This document shows positions 51,301-61,000 of a stretch of 64,000 bases of DNA, one piece after another; within the stretch, counting starts at the first letter, position 1, and each line of letters starts with the position of its first letter. A model generated the notes under the pieces. The model did not search any database. It was not told where the DNA came from and was given only the letters and a program-made list of their open reading frames with translations. The DNA lies in NCBI GenBank assembly GCA_964017065.1, contig OZ024791.1, forward strand, positions 5,446,547 through 5,510,546, read 5' to 3'. The DNA is from Haliclona indistincta. Lineage: Eukaryota; Porifera; Demospongiae; Haplosclerida; Chalinidae. The position numbers and the translations under genes were made by a program.

Positions 51301-52161
51301 TTCTCCTGTGATTCTTGACTGCTGAGCAGCTCTTTGATCTGTCTAGTCCAGTGGATCACGATCACTGTATGCAGGCGAGCACAGATGGACGGAATAGTAA
51401 TGAGTAGCGTACCTTCCATTCTCTGGACAAACTCCTTGTTCCTGTGTACAGTAGGCAGCTTCATAGTGGTTCCCTCATCGGGTATATACAGCACAGTGTG
51501 ACCAGCTGTCTTGTGCTGTGCGTCCATTAGATGAGCCATCAACTTGTGCAGCTGTGAGAACAGGTTGTTACGAACACCTGCACACAGATAACATTAACTA
51601 AACTGCAGGACAATAGTGTGTTACTCACTATCCGGCCAAACAGTGTTTTCAAACAGGATCGGAGCGTACATGTCGTGAAGAATTTTGAGTAAAGATGCAA
51701 CATTGTCGGGCAGGAGAGTGCCGTAGTACATGACATCTACAAAGTTCTTCTTGGTTGCAACCTCAGGCTGTGCACGAATGAAGTATGCTAGCTCCTCAAC
51801 AGGAGAGGTTGGAAAGGTTTCTTTGAGAGTGAGACCAGCTTGAGAGTCAACAAACACCACTAGAAGCTGCTGGGCGGAGTCACGAATGAAGTTAGTGATT
51901 TGAACATTGTCCTCCTCCTTCCACATGTCTGGTGTAAGACCAGAAAGACAAACTCTGCTCTTTACAAGCTCCACCTACAGGAAAAATACGAGGCTTATTA
52001 CTCCTAAGAATTGAACAGAAGTAGCTTACGTCTTGGTACGGGTCATTTGCAGTGCCTGAGGGCACATCATCATCTCCAGGATGGCTTGGAGAGGTCTCAG
52101 AGCAGCTGTCAGTTGGCTCAACGTCACCACTTTCAGAGCGTTCAGTCGGCTGGTCCTCCAT
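29010..52161 (-). CDS. DNAH2: Axonemal inner-arm dynein heavy chain DNAH2
   Basis: DNAH2 is a heavy chain of the inner arm I1/f dynein, an ATP-driven microtubule motor of motile cilia. The gene fills 23 kb with several dozen small exons, from ATG 52161 ([20 protein letters not shown]) to TAA 29010 ([16 protein letters not shown]). The tail contains [11 protein letters not shown] and [15 protein letters not shown], which point to DNAH2. The motor has AAA1 with GPAGTGKT and CFDEFN, AAA2 with [11 protein letters not shown]3 with GPVGSGKT and [18 protein letters not shown], and AAA4 with GIGGSGRQS. The stalk and microtubule-binding domain follow ([35 protein letters not shown]). The C-terminal domain is complete ([38 protein letters not shown]). 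No frame break was seen in the exons I checked. It is head-to-head with the gasdermin-like gene. Confidence 0.95.
29153..29848 (-). other. DNAH2 last intron (about 690 bp)
   Basis: It separates the exon with [20 protein letters not shown] from the last exon ([17 protein letters not shown]). AT-rich; no gene, transposon end or repeat recognised. Confidence 0.6.
30693..31253 (-). other. DNAH2 intron (about 560 bp)
   Basis: It lies between exons encoding [20 protein letters not shown] and the segment leading to [18 protein letters not shown]. Nothing beyond AT-rich sequence is recognised. Confidence 0.55.
32080..33138 (-). other. DNAH2 intron (about 1.06 kb)
   Basis: It lies between the exon with [20 protein letters not shown] and the exon starting [17 protein letters not shown]-rich, with no recognised element or exon. 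Confidence 0.55.
33216..34410 (-). other. DNAH2 intron (about 1.2 kb) with a TG microsatellite
   Basis: It follows the exon ending [19 protein letters not shown] (TG)n tract spans about 33311-33352 and a shorter TG-rich stretch follows. Short open frames here have no family resemblance. Confidence 0.6.
34868..35948 (-). other. DNAH2 intron (about 1.08 kb)
   Basis: It lies between the exon with [20 protein letters not shown] and the exon with [21 protein letters not shown]-rich. A 71-codon open frame at 35418-35633 begins with a hydrophobic stretch, but there is no supporting evidence for a gene. Confidence 0.55.
38780..39990 (-). other. DNAH2 stalk coiled coils and microtubule-binding domain
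   Basis: In coding order, CC1 (about 39990 to 39500, e.g. [20 protein letters not shown]), the microtubule-binding domain (about 39480 to 39130, e.g. [18 protein letters not shown]) and CC2 (about 39110 to 38780, e.g. [20 protein letters not shown]) form the dynein stalk between AAA4 and AAA5. Confidence 0.9.
40338..40532. repeat. (GAGT)n tetranucleotide array filling a DNAH2 intron
   Basis: Between the donor (GTAAAACACTCACTC on the coding strand) and the acceptor (ATATTTTGTTCAG) the intron is almost only ACTC tetramers with a few ATTCCTC and ACTCCTC variants. Confidence 0.9.
41022..41050 (-). other. DNAH2 AAA4 P-loop (GIGGSGRQS)
   Basis: The AAA4 Walker A reads [19 protein letters not shown], with Arg where the P-loop Lys normally stands. 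This is usual for AAA4 of axonemal dyneins. Confidence 0.85.
42419..42442 (-). other. DNAH2 AAA3 P-loop (GPVGSGKT)
   Basis: [18 protein letters not shown] is an intact Walker A. The partner Walker B ([13 protein letters not shown]) lies near 42130. Confidence 0.88.
43741..43772 (-). other. DNAH2 AAA2 P-loop (GQTGSGKS)
   Basis: [19 protein letters not shown] is an intact Walker A of the second AAA module. Confidence 0.88.
44636..44853 (-). other. DNAH2 AAA1 catalytic site (Walker A and Walker B)
   Basis: [18 protein letters not shown] (44830-44853 for the core) and, one exon later, [13 protein letters not shown] (44636-44670) form the main ATP-hydrolysis site of the motor. Between them lies [12 protein letters not shown], where Gly-Gly replaces the usual Glu-Gly. 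Confidence 0.9.
44926..45055. repeat. (GAGT)n tetranucleotide array filling a DNAH2 intron
   Basis: About 30 GAGT units with a few GAGC variants lie between the exon encoding [11 protein letters not shown] and the exon starting [15 protein letters not shown]. They make up most of that intron. Confidence 0.92.
47469..47499. repeat. Short (ACTC)n tract in a DNAH2 intron
   Basis: Seven ACTC units on the plus strand, the opposite strand orientation to the arrays at 40.3 and 45.0 kb. Confidence 0.85.
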
Positions 52162-52529
52162 ATTCTTGTTGTCCTAGTAAAATGACAGATCTTTAGGGTA
52201 AGACTAGAATTTTCTTAGCACGTTCGAAGATATATGGGCCAGCAGCCATTTGCAGTGTTGCTATGACAACAGTTTAACTCCCGCTCGCGCGATTTTCATT
52301 TTACTTATCATGACTTGCGCTTGCACAGCAGTCTGTGAATCATTGCACCGGTTAGACATGTGCACCAGCAATTGCCATTATCTAGCACTGAATCTGAAGC
52401 TGCACTGGCTGCATGCATGATGCAGATGCAGACTGCACACTTAGTACTTGCATGCAGACTGCAAGTGGGATGGGCTTATCAAATGGAATGGGTGTGGCTC
52501 ACTGATCACAATCCGAGCCACAATCAATA
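52162..52529. promoter_or_regulatory. Putative bidirectional promoter, DNAH2 / gasdermin-like
   Basis: The divergent start codons are 368 bp apart. A GTTGCTATGACAAC motif at 52256-52269 fits the RFX X-box pattern (GTTGCTATGACAAC: two half-sites with inverted symmetry), as expected upstream of a motile-cilium gene. The gap also holds repeated TGCATGCA-type strings near 52410-52450. Confidence 0.6.
52256..52269. promoter_or_regulatory. X-box-like RFX site upstream of DNAH2
   Basis: GTTGCTATGACAAC is close to the RFX consensus of two GTTGCC-like half-sites in inverted orientation. It lies 95 bp upstream of the DNAH2 start codon. RFX factors control axonemal genes across animals, so position and context support it. 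Confidence 0.6.
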
Positions 52530-53632
52530 ATGGCTGATGAGACAGACTCAAGCGCAGAGTCGACGCAATCTGTATTCGAACGCGCCGTGAGACACCACTT
52601 GCCCTCATCATTTGTAACACTGTTAGATCGTGTCGACGATTTCAGCGTAGGAAAGGTTCTAGTGCTCCACAAGAAGCCGCACTTTTGGCGACGAGATGAA
52701 CTAGATTTCACCAGCCTTGATTTTGAGACACTTCTCACCGAGGCCCAAGCTGAGTTCAGCATACAAACCGAGAGGAAAAAATTGTACGACCAGTCTAAAG
52801 ATGCGAGTAACAGAATGATCAAACTAGACCTCGGCCTTGATGCAGAGTTGAAGACAAGATGGGCAGATATCGGTGGCGACGTAAAGGGAGGAGGAACTAA
52901 GCTACTGAACCTGTACGTCGACTTTGGTAGAATTGACCACATTTTGAGCAATTTACCGCAAACACTATTGGGCCACCAATGGACTGTGGACAGTGGTCAC
53001 ACGGTGATGAAGGACGCTCTTACCAAGGGCAAAGAATTCTTTGTCATCACATCCATCTATGAGGCTCAAAAAGCCTTTGTCAGGGTAGGGTCGCAGTCAT
53101 ACTTTGATTAACGTATGCCTTGTTTGATGTAGATTGGAGAGACCATACAGGTAACTGCAACTAGTGGTGACCATGGAGATGTTAGTAAGGGTGGTGACAG
53201 TACTCATCCTACGTCATCTACGCCATCTACCAGCAGTGACAGCAGTAGTGGAAAGAGTGTGTCAGAGAATACCAAGAGTGATAATGACGACATCAATGCT
53301 AACACTAAAGGGATTACCAGTGAGTCATACACTCGCTATGTGATTTGGGTTAGTTTCAGTTTCGCTGTTGCAGTTACTAGCAGAACTGACCCAACCATCA
53401 TTGCATTCCAAGTGATGAAGCTGACTATTAGCGCTGACGGAAAAGTCACAGCACATGCTAAGAGTGGATTTGAACATCATCACAAAGTGATTATTCTCTA
53501 GGTCAATCTCACCCATGCAACTGCAAATGTCTTTCCCTATAGATTCATGACACATATGGTGACACGTTTCAATCAATCAGTGATAATGGTGATGAAGAAA
53601 AGAAAACCGATCCACCTCCTCCGAAAAAGTAG
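52530..53632 (+). CDS. Gasdermin-like pore-forming protein lacking a C-terminal domain
   Basis: Four exons (52530-53084, 53133-53319, 53374-53486, 53543-53632) join in consistent phase to 314 residues. Landmarks match the gasdermin N-terminal domain in order: VFERAVRHHL at residue 15 (first helix), VLVLHKKPHFWRR near 43-55 and the following TSLDFETLL, IDHILSNLPQTLL near 135-147, EFFVITSIYEAQKAFVRIGE near 169-188, and TIIAFQVMKLTISADGKV at 255-272 followed by SGFE. After residue 285 only a 29-residue acidic, proline-ending tail (DEEKKTDPPPPKK) follows, so the autoinhibitory C-terminal domain of vertebrate gasdermins is absent. A Ser/Thr/Asp-rich insert (about 200-245) interrupts the domain where the second membrane hairpin is expected. 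There is no cysteine. Gasdermins form membrane pores in lytic cell death. Homology is inferred by eye from motif order. Confidence 0.7.
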
Positions 53633-54215
53633 TTTCATCTCAAGCTATAGACCTGATTTTTTTATTTTTCCAGTCAATAGTATCATTTGTGCTGCTGTAA
53701 TTAGTTAGCATGTTTAAAGCAGTTTTATTGTGTTGATGTTAGTGTAGCTTTAGTTTAAATGCAGCCAACGGACATGTTTGTGGATTGTTGCATGTATCTC
53801 ACTGATGCATCGCACCTGAAAGAAATATGCATGTAAAACAAGGTAGTTGTTGGATAATCTGATTGGTCCAGAATTAATACAGGACATACATCGTGTTCCT
53901 TTATATAAAGTAGTCTGCTACAGTTAAACTCCATCATATTATACCCAGTGCAGGCCCGGCGCACCCAACAGGGCAGACCCGGACCAATAATTTTGGGCCA
54001 CGATTATACAAAATCACTTTCCTTACGTTGCCACGAGCTAAACTGTGGCCATTGACTTGTCGCTCTACGAGTCAGTATAAGAGGTATTATAACAGTCAAA
54101 AAACGCACAAGGACCTGACCTAAGGACCCGCGATCTTTAACCCGTCCACCCATTTACCATCGCTATCGCGCAGCGCAGCGACTTCGCGTCTTCCCTTCTA
54201 CTACTCAGTTCACCT
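53633..54215. other. Spacer between the gasdermin-like gene and the satellite
   Basis: About 580 bp. The first part is probably the 3' UTR. From about 53950 the composition changes to G+C-richer sequence (GCCCGGCGCACCC, CTATCGCGCAGCGCAGCGAC) unlike its surroundings. This may be a transposon fragment, but I see no paired ends. Confidence 0.5.
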
Positions 54216-57200
54216 TGTTACTTGATGTAATGTTACTGTACTACTCTGGTAGTCTCTACTAACTCTATTCTTGCACTCAGAATAGTTAGATCTATTTAAA
54301 GCATGCTGGTGATGTGTTACCAGCACTGTGATTGCAGTAGCAATCCAGGTATTGTATTCGATAAGGACCCACACTTGTAACTTGATGTAGGAATAAGCTA
54401 ATGTCACTGGGCTGTTCTGGCAGTCTCAACTAACTCTAGTCTTGCTGTCTGAAAGGTTAAATTTTTTTTAAAGCATGCTGGTGATGTGTTACCAGCACTG
54501 TGATTGCAGTAGCAATCCAGGTATTGTATTCGATAAGGACCCACACTTGTAACTTGATGTAGGAAGAAGCTAATGTCACTGGGCTGCTCTGGCAGTCTCA
54601 ACTAACTCTATTCTTGCTGTGTGAAAAGTTAGATCCTTTTAAAGCATGCTGGTGATGTGTTACCAGCACTGTGATTACAGCAGCAATCATAGGTATTGTA
54701 TTCGATAAGGACCCACACTTGTAACTTGATGTAGGAATAAGATAATGTCACTGGGCTGTTCTGGCAGTCTCTACTAACTCTATTCTTGCTGTGTGAAAAG
54801 TTAGATCTGTTTAAAGCATTCTGGTGATGTGTTACCAGCACTGTGATTGCAGTAGCAATCATAGGTATTGTATTCGATAAGGACCCACACTTGTAACTTG
54901 ATGTAGGAATAAGCTAATGTCACTAGACTGCTCTGGCAGTCTCTACTAACTCTATTCTTGCTGTCTGAAAGGTTAGATCTTTTTAAAGCATGCTGGTGGT
55001 GTCTTACCAGCGCTGTGATAACAGCAACAATCATAGGTAATGTATTCGATAAGGACCCACACTAGTAACTTGATGTAGGAATAAGATAATTTCACTAGAC
55101 TGCTCTGGCAGTCTCTACTAACTCTAGTCTTGCTGTGTGAAAAGTTAGATCTTTTTAAAGCATGCTGGTGATGTGTTACCAGCACTGTGATTGCAGTAAC
55201 AATCATAGGTATTGTATTCGATAAGGACCCACACTTGTAACTTCATGTAGGAATAAGCTAATGTCACTAGACTGCTCTGGCAGTCTCTACTAACTCTATT
55301 CTTGCTGTCTGAAAGGTTAGATCTTTTTAAAGCATGCTGGTGGTGTCTTACCAGCGCTGTGATAACTGCAACAATCATAGGTAATGTATTCGATAAGGAC
55401 CCACACTAGTAACTTGATGTAGGAATAAGATAATTTCACTAGACTGCTCTGGCAGTCTCTACTAACTCTAGTCTTGCTGTGTGAAAAGTTAGATCTTTTT
55501 AAAGCATGCTGGTGATGTGTTACCAGCACTGTGATTGCAGTAGCAAACCAGGTATTGTATTCGATAAGGACCCACACTAGTAACTTGATGTAGAAATAAG
55601 CTAATCTCACTGGGCTGCTCTGGCAGTCTCTACTAATTCTATTCTTGCTGTCTTAAAAGTTAGACCTATTTTAAGCATGCTGGTGATGTGTTACCAGCAC
55701 TGTGATAACCGCAACAATCAAAGGTAATGTATTCGATAAGGACCCACATTTGTAACTTGACGTAGGAATAAGCTAATGTCACTAGACTGCTCTGGCAGTC
55801 TCTACTAACTCTATTCTTGTTGTGTGAAAAGTTAGATCCTTTTAAAGCATGCTGGTGATGTGTTACCAGCACTGTGATTACAGCAGCAATCATAGGTACT
55901 GTATTCGATAAGGACCCACACTTGTAACTTGATGTAGGAATAAGCTAATGTCACTGGGCTGTTCTGGCAGTCTCAACTAACTCTAGTCTTGCTGTCTGAA
56001 AGGTTAAATTTTTTTAAAGCATGCTGGTGATGTGTTACCAGCACTGTGATTGCAGTAGCAAACCAGGTATTGTATTCGATAAGGACCCACACTAGTAACT
56101 TGATGTAGAAATAAGCTAATCTCACTGGGCTGCTCTGGCAGTCTCTACTAATTCTATTCTTGCTGTCTTAAAAGTTAGACCTATTTTAAGCATGCTGGTG
56201 ATGTGTTACCAGCACTGTGATTACAGCAGCAATCATAGGTACTGTATTCGATAAGGGCCCACACTTGTAACTTGATGTAGGAATAAGCTAATGTCACTGG
56301 GCTGTTCTAGCAGTCTCTACTAACTCTATTCTTGCTGTGTGAAAAGTTAGATCTGTTTAAAACATGCTGGTGATGTGTTACCAGCACTGTGATTACAGCA
56401 GCAATCATAGGTACTGTATTCGATAAGGACCCACACTTGTAACTTGATGTAGGAATAAGCTAATGTCACTGGGCTGTTCTGGCAGTCTCTACTAACTCTA
56501 TTCTTGCTGTGTGAAAAGTTAGATCTGTTTAAAGCATGCTGGTGATGTGTTACCAGCACTGTGATTGCAGTAGCAATCCAGGTATTGTATTCGATAGGAT
56601 CCACACTTGTAACTTTATGTAGGAATAAGCTAATGTCACTAGACTGTTATGGCTGTCTCAACTAACTCTATTCTTGCTGTGTGAAAAGTTAGATCCTTTT
56701 AAAGCATGCTGGTGATGTGTTACCAGCACTGTGATTACAGCAGCAATCATAGGTATTGTATTCGATAAGGACCCACACTTGTAACTTGATGTAGGAATAA
56801 GCTAAAGTCACTAGACTGCTCTGGCAGACTCTACTAACTCTATTCTTGCTGTGAGAAAAGTTAAATCTTTTTTAAGCATGCTGGTGATGTGTTACCAGCA
56901 CTGTGATTGCAGTAGCAAACCAGGTATTGTATTCGATAAGGACCCACACTTGTAACTTGATGTAGAAATAAGCTAATCTCACTGGGCTGCTCTGGCAGTC
57001 TCTACTAACTCTATTCTTGCTGTCTGAAAGGTTAGATCTTTTTAAAGCATGCTGGTGATGTGTTACCAGCACTGTGATTGCAGTAGCAATCCAGGTATTG
57101 TTTTTTATAAGGACCCACACTTGTAACTTGATGTAGAAATAAGCTAATCTCACTGGGCTGCTCTGGCAGTCTCTACTAATTCTATTCTTGCTGTCTGAAA

Positions 57201-58095
57201 AGTTAGACCTATTTTAAGCATGCTGGTGATGTGTTACCAGCACTGTGATAACCGCAACAATCAAAGGTAATGTATTCGATAAGGACCCACATTTGTAACT
57301 TGACGTAGGAATAAGCTAATGTCACTAGACTGCTCTGGCAGTCTCTACTAACTCTATTCTTGTTGTGTGAAAAGTTAGATCCTTTTAAAGCATGCTGGTG
57401 ATGTGTTACCAGCACTGTGATTACAGCAGCAATCATAGGTATTGTATTCGATAAGGACCCACACTTGTTACTTGATGTAGGAATAAGCTAAAGTCACTAG
57501 ACTGCTCTGGCAGACTCTACAAACTCTATTCTTGCTGTGAGAAAAGTTAAATCTTTTTTAAGCATGCTGGTGATGTGTTACCAGCACTGTGATTACAGTA
57601 GCAATCCAGGTATTGTATTCGATAAGGACCCACACTTGTAACTTTATGTAGGAATAAGCTAATGTCACTAGACTGCTCTTGCAGTCTCTACTAACTCTAT
57701 TCTTTCTGTGTGAAAAGTTAGATCTTTTTAAAGCATGCTGGAGATGTGTTTCCAGCACTGTGATTACAGCAGCAATCATAGGTATTGCATTCGATAAGGA
57801 CCCTCTCTTGTTACTTGATGTAGAAATAGGCTAATGTCACTAGGCTTATCTGGCAGTCTCTACTAACTCTATTCTTGATGTCGGAAAAGTTAGATCTTTT
57901 TTAAGCATGCTGGTGATGTGTTACCAGCACTGTGATTACAGAAGCAATCATAGGTATTCTATTCGATAAGGACCCCTTGATGTAGAAATAGGCTAATGTC
58001 ACTAGGCTTATCTGGCAGTCTCTACTAACTCTATTCTTGCTGTTTGAATATTTAGATCTTTTTTAAGCATGTTGGTGATGTGTTACCAGCACTGA
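54216..58095. repeat. 172-bp satellite array, first orientation (about 22 monomers)
   Basis: Tandem monomers repeat every 172 bp, shown by recurrent blocks such as CGATAAGGACCCACACTTGT, CTCTACTAACTCTATTCTTG and AGCATGCTGGTGATGTGTTA. The first monomer (54216-54300) is diverged. Three dyads recur: TGCTGGT/ACCAGCA with an 8-nt spacer, GATTGC/GCAATC with a 4-nt spacer, and AGACTGC/GCAGTCT with a 4-nt spacer. Because 172 is not a multiple of 3, every frame is broken within about 77 codons. The open frames are not genes. Confidence 0.97.
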
Positions 58096-61000
58096 GATTA
58101 GCTTACTTCTACATCAAGTTACAAGTGTGGGTCCTTAACGAATACAATATCCATGATTCCTGCTGTAATCACGGTGCTGCTAACACATCACCAGCATGCT
58201 TAAAATGATCTAACCTTTCAGACAGCAAGAATAGAGTTAGTAGAGACTGCCAGAGCAGTCTAGTGACATTAGGTTATTCCTACATCAAGTTACAAGTGTG
58301 GGTCCTTATCGAATACAGTACCTATGATTGCTGCTATAATCACAGTGCTGGTAACACATCACCAGCATGCTTTAAAAGGATCTAACTTTTCACACAGCAA
58401 GACTACAGTTAGTAGAGACTACCAGAGCAGTCTAGTGACATTAGCTTATTCCTACATCAAGTTACAAGTGTGGGTCCTTATCGAGTACAATACCTGGATT
58501 GCTACTGCAATCACAGTGCTGGTAACACATCACCAGCAAGCTTTAAATAGATCTAACTTTTTAGACCGCAAGAATAGAGTTAGTAGAGACTGCCAGAGCA
58601 GCCCAGTGACATTAGCTTATTCCTACATCAAGTAACAAGTGTGGGTCCTTATCGAATCCAATACCTATGATTGCTGCTGTAATCACAGTGCTGGTAACAC
58701 ATCACCAGCATGCTTAAAATAGGTCTAACTTTTCAGACAGCAAGAATAGAATTAGTAGAAACTGCCAGAGCAGCCCAATGAGATTAGCACATCAAGTTAC
58801 AAGTGTGGGTCCTTATCGAATACAATACCTGGATTGCTACTGCAATCACAGTGCTGGTAACACATCACCAGCATGCTTTAAAAGGATCTAACTTTTCACA
58901 CAGCAAGACTAGAGTTAGTAGAGACTGCCAGAGCAGTCTAGTGAAATTATCTTAGTCCTACATCAAGTAACAAGTGTGGGTCCTTATCGAATCCAATACC
59001 TATGATTGCTGCTGTAATTACAGTGCTGGTAACACATCACCAGCATGCTTTAAAAAGATCTAACTTTTCAGACAGCAAGAATAGAGTTAGTCGAGACTAC
59101 GAGAGCAGCCCAGTGACATTAGCTTATTCCTACATCAAGTAACAAGTGTGAGTCCTCATCGAATTAAATACCTACGATTGCTGCTGTAATCACAGTGCTG
59201 GTAACACATCACCAGCATGCTTAAAATAGGTCTAACTTTTCAGACAGCAAGAATAGAATTAGTAGAGACTGCCAGAGCAGCCCAATGAGATTAGCACATC
59301 AAGTTACAAGTGTGGGTCCTTATCGAATACAATACCTGGATTGCTACTGCAATCACAGTGCTGGTAACACATCACCAGCATGCTTTAAAAAGATCTAACT
59401 TTCCAGACAGCAAGAATAGAGTTAGTAGAGACTGCCAGAGCAGTCTAGTGACATTAGCTTATTCCTACATCAAGTTACAAGTCTGGTTCCTTATCGAATA
59501 CAATAACTATGATTGCTGCTGTAATCACGGTGGTGGTAAAACATCACCAGCATGCTTAAAATAGGTCTAACTTTTCAGACAGCAAGAATAGAATTAGTAG
59601 AGACTGCCAGAGCAGCCCAATGAGATTAGCACATCAAGTTACAAGTGTGGGTCCTTATCGAATAGAATACCTGGATTGCTACTGCATCACAGTGCTGGTA
59701 ACACATCACCAGCATGCTTTAAAAGGACCTAACTTTTCACACAGCAAGACTAGAGTTAGTAGAGACTGCCAGAGCAGTCTAGTGAAATTATCTTATTCCT
59801 ACATCAAGTTACAAGTGTGGGTCCTTATCGAATACATTACCTGGATTGCTACTGCAATCACAGTGCTGGTAACACATCAGCAGTATGCTTTAAACAGATC
59901 TAACTTTTCACACAGCAAGACTAGAGTTAGTAGAGACTGCCAGAGCAGTCTAGTGAAATTGTCTTATTCCTACATCAAGTTACAATTGCGGTTCCTTATC
60001 GAATGCAATGCCTATGATTTCTGCTGTAATCACAGTGCTGGTAACACATCACCAGCATGCTTAAAATGATCTAACTTTTCACACAGCAAGACTAGAGTTA
60101 GTAGAGACTGCCAGAGCAGTCTAGTGAAATTATCTTATTCCTACATCAAGTTACAAGTGTGGGTCCTTATCGAATGCAATACCTATGATTGCTGCTGTAA
60201 TCACAGTGCTGGTAACACATCACCAGCATGCTTAAAATGATCTAACCTTTCAGACAGCAAGAATAGAGTTAGTAGAGACTGCCAGAGCAGTCTAGTGACA
60301 TTAGGTTATTCCTACATCAAGTTACAAGTGTGGGTCCTTATCGAATACAGTACCTATGATTGCTGCTGTAATCACAGTGCTGGTAACACATCACCAGCAT
60401 GCTTTAAAAGGATCTAACTTTTCACACAGCAAGACTAGAGTTAGTAGAGACTGCCAGAGCAGCCCAGTAACATTAGCTTATTCCTACATCAAGTAACAAG
60501 TGTGGGTCCTTATCGAATCCAATACCTATGGTTGCTGCTGTAATCACAGTGCTGGGAGCACATCTCCAGCATGCTTAAAATAGGTCTAACTTTTCAGACA
60601 GCAAGAATAGAATTATAGTAGAGACTGCCAGAGCAGCCCAATGAGATTAGCACATCAAGTTACAAGTGTGGGTCCTTATCGAATAGAATACCGGGATTGC
60701 TACTGCAATCACAGTGCTGGTAACACATCACCAGAGCAGACCAGTGACATTAGCTTAATCCTACATCAAGTTACAAGTGTGGGTCCTTATCGAATAGAAT
60801 ACCTGGATTGCTACTGCATCACAGTGCTGGTAGCACATTACCAGCATGCTTTACAAGGATCTAACTTTTCACACAGCAAGACTAGAGTTAGTAGAGACTG
60901 CCAGAGCAGTCTAGTGAAATTATCTTATTCGTACATCAAGTTACAAGTGTGGGTCCTTATCGAATGCAATACCTATGATTGCTGCTGTAATCACAGTGCT

